Part shown: positions 63,226-64,000 of the stretch, in pieces
How the letters are laid out: the number at the start of each line of letters is the position of its first letter
How positions within the stretch are numbered: position 1 is the stretch's first letter
From: an uncultured Thalassotalea sp.
Lineage (GTDB): Bacteria > Pseudomonadota > Gammaproteobacteria > Enterobacterales > Alteromonadaceae
Assembly: GCA_947492575.1 (NCBI GenBank)
Contig: CANLNK010000001.1
Location: 1,178,001 to 1,242,000, forward strand
Direction: 5' to 3'
DNA length: 64,000 nucleotides
The notes under the pieces: generated by a model
Database searches by the model: none
What the model was told of the DNA's origin: nothing
What the model saw: the letters and a program-made list of their open reading frames with translations, nothing else
Translations under genes and position numbers: made by a program

Positions 63226-64000
63226 TTATAGTGTCACCCCTTTCTTCCAAATAGCGACTTCACGGATATTATTTTTCTCGTTGCAGGTTTGCTCGCCATT
63301 GCAAATATTGACAAGTAACTCAACAAATTGTTGGTGAGTTTCCAACATAGATTTATCTTGAATTAATACGCCTGCATCAAAATCTATCCAGCGCTTTTTC
63401 TTATTGGCTAGCTCTGAGTTTGTCGCTATTTTTAACGTCGGTACAAAGCCGCCGTATGGCGTACCTCTGCCGGTGGTAAATAGCACTATGTGACAACCTG
63501 TTGCAGCAAGGGCGCTTGTGGCGATAGGGTCGTTACCCGGCGCTTCAAGTAAATTCAAGCCAGGTACTGACAAACGTTGACCATATTTCAAAACCGCTTG
63601 CACTTGCGAACTACCGGCTTTTTGTGTGCAACCGAGTGACTTGTCTTCTAACGTTGTAATGCCACCATCTTTGTTACCCGGTGATGGGTTTTCGTATATT
63701 GGCTGGTCATGATCGGTATAGTAGCGTTTAAAGCCATTAACCATGTCTACCAAATCATAGAAGGTGTTTTTGTCTTTACAGCGAGACATTAAAATCGTCT
63801 CGGCACCAAACATTTCAGGCACTTCAGTAAGTACAGTAGTACCACCTTGCGCGATTAAATAGTCGGAAAAGTATCCTAAAAGTGGATTGGCCGTTATGCC
63901 TGAAAGACCATCGCTTCCTCCACATTCTAGGCCGAACTTTACTTCTGATAATTTGCCGGGCTCACGTTTGTCGTGCTGGACGGTTTGATAGATTTCTTCT
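63226..64000 (-). CDS. uxaA: Altronate dehydratase, C-terminal part (partial)
   Basis: Only the last 257 residues are in the window; the frame is open to the right edge. The sequence has the UxaA features KFGLECGGSDGLSGITAN, QGGTTVLTEVPEMFGAE, LEDKSLGCTQKAGSS and HIVLFTTGRGTPYGGFVPT. The enzyme dehydrates D-altronate to KDG in the galacturonate isomerase pathway. Its stop touches the kdgK start. The promoter and any regulator or uxaB/uxaC genes lie outside. Confidence 0.93.
   Translation of the reverse strand, partial: EEIYQTVQHDKREPGKLSEVKFGLECGGSDGLSGITANPLLGYFSDYLIAQGGTTVLTEVPEMFGAETILMSRCKDKNTFYDLVDMVNGFKRYYTDHDQPIYENPSPGNKDGGITTLEDKSLGCTQKAGSSQVQAVLKYGQRLSVPGLNLLEAPGNDPIATSALAATGCHIVLFTTGRGTPYGGFVPTLKIATNSELANKKKRWIDFDAGVLIQDKSMLETHQQFVELLVNICNGEQTCNEKNNIREVAIWKKGVTL

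Overview
The window is a chromosomal stretch from a marine-type gammaproteobacterium of the order Alteromonadales, most like the Colwelliaceae (Thalassotalea/Colwellia) or Pseudoalteromonas. That placement is inferred from protein style, AT-rich intergenic DNA and gene order (tig-clpP-clpX-lon-hupB-ppiD; pspF-sapABCDF divergent from pspABC-ycjXF-tyrR; a TonB2 cluster with TtpC), not from a database search. There is no prophage, insertion sequence or CRISPR array. Most of the window is core genome, with accessory material near 33-36 kb, 41-48 kb, 54-55 kb and 59-64 kb.

Layout. 0-10 kb: the end of cvpA, purF, then mostly single housekeeping genes (Yip1-family protein, miaE, a DUF885 lipoprotein, ppiB-lpxH, cysS, folD), several separated by bidirectional terminators. 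10.05-10.42 kb: a tRNA array (Pro-Arg-His-Pro) behind a strong promoter. 10.7-19.4 kb: the proteostasis block tig-clpP-clpX-lon-hupB-ppiD, with a good sigma-32 promoter before lon. 19.5-30 kb: the envelope-stress region, pspF-sapABCDF leftward and pspABC-ycjX-ycjF rightward. 30-35.4 kb: phenylalanine/tyrosine catabolism (phhA, phhB, tyrR, fahA, maiA) with TyrR boxes. 35.8-40.8 kb: a DUF3014 protein, an acyltransferase, 4.5S RNA, a ComFB-like protein, kynA, priC and a TSUP transporter.

41-48 kb: a large TonB-dependent receptor, a TPR-sulfotransferase and a convergent TPR/2OG-Fe(II) oxygenase. 48.3-53.3 kb: a tightly overlapped TonB2 energy-transduction operon (DUF3450, TtpC-like, ExbB, ExbD, TonB, TPR). 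53.4-59 kb: dusC, an HvfA-like Cys-rich RiPP precursor without nearby maturation enzymes, a 40-residue membrane protein behind an FNR-type box, a lone receiver protein, and apt-dnaX-ybaB, where dnaX carries all three parts of a programmed -1 frameshift signal. 59-64 kb: a leftward uronate/pectin operon (uxaA-kdgK-pectinesterase-eda-fbaA) that converts altronate through KDG and KDPG to pyruvate and triose phosphate.

The most notable signals are the orphan HvfA-like precursor, two non-identical intergenic palindromes near 33.5 and 35.6 kb that share conserved blocks but have different, internally complementary arms, a separate 144-nt structured element just before the first of these, the receptor/sulfotransferase/oxygenase trio, and the dnaX frameshift cassette.
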